DNA of 6,727 nt from Oceanospirillaceae bacterium (lineage in GTDB: Bacteria > Pseudomonadota > Gammaproteobacteria > Pseudomonadales > Balneatricaceae). The stretch lies in contig JAGSHA010000177.1 in NCBI GenBank assembly GCA_023954795.1, forward strand, positions 1 to 6,727, in the 5' to 3' direction. Every line of letters begins with the position of its first letter. The first letter of the stretch is position 1. The notes under the pieces are model-generated. The model was not told where the DNA came from. It was given only the letters and a program-made list of their open reading frames with translations, and searched no databases. A program made the position numbers and the translations under genes. This document shows, piece after piece, positions 5,784 through 6,727 of this stretch.

Positions 5784-6530
5784 ATGGAACTGATGACTCT
5801 ATTGCCTTTTATAGCCATTATTGCTTTTGCCACCTATGTGCAGACCGTGACCGGTTTTGCACTGGGTATGATAGTGATGGGTGCCGTAACCACCTTTGAT
5901 CTGGTTCCGATCGCCTTCACCTCGGTCATCATCAGCGCGGTCACCTTTATCAACGGTCTCGTCGCAATAAAAGGCAACACAAAGGCGCTGGATCTGAAGC
6001 GTGTCGGTCTGACGTGTGCGGGTATGTTCCCGGCCATTATGCTGGGGCTGCTGTTACTGGATTACATGAGCGCAGAGTTCAATCACATCCTGCAGCTCCT
6101 GCTTGGCATAACAATTATCGGGGCGGGCCTGATGATTATGCTGAAACCGGAACCCTTGAAAGCGCCCTCTTCAACCGCAATGTTCGCGGGGTCTGGCGCA
6201 GCAGCGGGCGTTATGGCGGGGTTGTTCAGCATGGCCGGGCCGCCTCTGGTCTACCTGTTTTATCGGCAGCCCTTTGAACTGAAAACAATTCGCCTGTGCT
6301 TGGTGAGCATCTTTTTACTCAGCGCTGTGGCCCGTACCGGTATGGTCGGCGCACAAGGTGGATTGACGATGGATATGCTGATCTTCTCGGTCTTCTGCAT
6401 CCCGATGGTGACGCTGTTCACCTGGGTCGGCAAACGTTATCCGCCGCCGTTGAGCAACACCAATATGCGCCGCTTTGCATTTTTCCTACTGATAATCATT
6501 GGCGCCAGCCTGGTGCTGAAGAATATCTAG
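5784..6530 (+). CDS. TSUP (TauE/SafE) family membrane permease, copy 2
   Basis: From ATG 5784 the product has 248 residues, the usual length for TauE/SafE (PF01925) proteins, and begins directly with a membrane segment. The two family repeats are visible: YVQTVTGFALGMIVMGAV at 18-35 and GVMAGLFSMAGPPLVYLFYR at 142-161, the latter with the characteristic GPP. About eight membrane segments are expected in the inner membrane. The substrate is unknown; sulfite, organosulfonates and related anions are precedents in the family. The frame continues upstream to ATG 5499, but that would add 95 residues unlike the family. An AGAGG at 5765-5769 is 14 bases from ATG 5784, rather far; ATG 5793 is an alternative start. 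The gene is divergent from the SLC13 gene. It resembles the first TSUP gene only in the family motifs, so it is not a recent duplicate. Confidence 0.9.
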   Translation: MELMTLLPFIAIIAFATYVQTVTGFALGMIVMGAVTTFDLVPIAFTSVIISAVTFINGLVAIKGNTKALDLKRVGLTCAGMFPAIMLGLLLLDYMSAEFNHILQLLLGITIIGAGLMIMLKPEPLKAPSSTAMFAGSGAAAGVMAGLFSMAGPPLVYLFYRQPFELKTIRLCLVSIFLLSAVARTGMVGAQGGLTMDMLIFSVFCIPMVTLFTWVGKRYPPPLSNTNMRRFAFFLLIIIGASLVLKNI

Positions 6531-6543
6531 TGCCGGGATTTGA

Positions 6544-6587
6544 TGGTGGGTATCGCGTTGTTCCACCCAACCTACAAATAAAGCTAC
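6544..6587 (+). repeat. REP-like intergenic repeat, copy A
   Basis: This 44-base unit matches copy C (6684-6727), exactly 140 bases downstream, at 38 of 44 positions. It contains GGGTATCGCG, then CCCAACCTAC, and ends in AAGCTAC. GTGGG and CCCAC near its ends allow a hairpin. It starts 13 bases after the TSUP stop codon, so it could also influence the 3' end of that message. Confidence 0.75.
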
Positions 6588-6616
6588 ATCAACCTGAGTT
6601 CCGAGCTTCACTCTTC

Positions 6617-6656
6617 AAGCTCAACGTAGGTTGGGACGAGCGACGCGATTCCCAAC
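6617..6656 (-). repeat. REP-like intergenic repeat, copy B (inverted)
   Basis: This copy is in the opposite orientation: GTAGGTTGGG at 6626-6635, then CGCGAT and CCCAAC at 6651-6656, matching the reverse complement of copies A and C with several substitutions and a short gap in the AAGCT flank. A GAGCTT-N8-AAGCTC dyad (6603-6622) overlaps its left edge. Confidence 0.7.
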
Positions 6657-6683
6657 GCTCTTATGGCTGCCGGATATTTGCCA

Positions 6684-6727
6684 TGTTGGGTATCGCGCTG
6701 CTCAACCCAACCTACGAATCAAGCTAC
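6684..6727 (+). repeat. REP-like intergenic repeat, copy C (reaches the window edge)
   Basis: This is the direct counterpart of copy A. TTGGGT (6687-6692) and ACCCAA (6705-6710) are complementary across a 12-base loop, so the unit can form a hairpin. The unit runs to the last base of the window and may continue. Copies B and C together form a large inverted repeat in which GTAGGTTGGG faces CCCAACCTAC. Confidence 0.72.

Noticed and set aside
6544..6727. CRISPR-like spaced repeats
   Set aside because: Only three copies, one inverted, with substitutions and unequal spacing; this fits REP-like elements instead.

Overview
The window looks like a stretch of chromosome from a gammaproteobacterium, probably a marine or other aquatic one. 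This is inferred from the gene families, the mid-range base composition, and an intergenic repeat family at the right end of a type I associate with such genomes. No rRNA, tRNA, transposase, integrase, phage gene or CRISPR array is visible. Four of the six genes encode membrane transporters.

Layout, left to right. (1) 1-1037, minus strand: the first 345 residues of an MFS transporter resembling YcaD, running off the left edge and probably starting at a GTG. (2) 1038-1572: a 535-bp gap without a convincing gene but with several dyads. (3) 1573-2307, plus strand: a TauE/SafE (TSUP) family permease. (4) 2322-2693, minus strand: a single-domain bacteriohemerythrin with all seven iron ligands, convergent with the first TSUP gene across only 14 bases. 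(5) 2897-3217, minus strand: a 106-residue soluble protein of unknown function with a good ribosome binding site and a 16-bp dyad upstream. (6) 3414-5420, minus strand: a 668-residue SLC13/DASS-type transporter with two cytosolic RCK_C (TrkA-C) domains between its membrane halves, followed by a strong hairpin at 3366-3392. (7) 5421-5783: a 363-bp divergent region rich in inverted repeats, containing a terminator-like hairpin plus T-run just ahead of the next gene. (8) 5784-6530, plus strand: a second TSUP permease, best started at an internal ATG rather than at the far upstream ATG that opens the frame. (9) 6531-6727: three copies of a roughly 40-bp REP-like repeat, two direct and one inverted.

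How the genes may work together is inference. The divergent SLC13-RCK and TSUP genes share an intergenic region and could form an import/export pair for a sulfur-containing or carboxylate anion: SLC13 relatives import sulfate or dicarboxylates, and several TSUP proteins are implicated in export of sulfite or organosulfonates. No metabolic enzyme in the window fixes the substrate. The MFS gene, hemerythrin and 106-residue protein look like independent units.

The least ordinary feature is the region 5531-5733 ahead of the second TSUP gene. It holds a 9-bp perfect inverted repeat enclosing a smaller one, a second hairpin, and a terminator-like structure, an arrangement compatible with a transcription-attenuating leader or a small RNA. 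I could not match it to a riboswitch class I know, and no folding or homology search was possible here.
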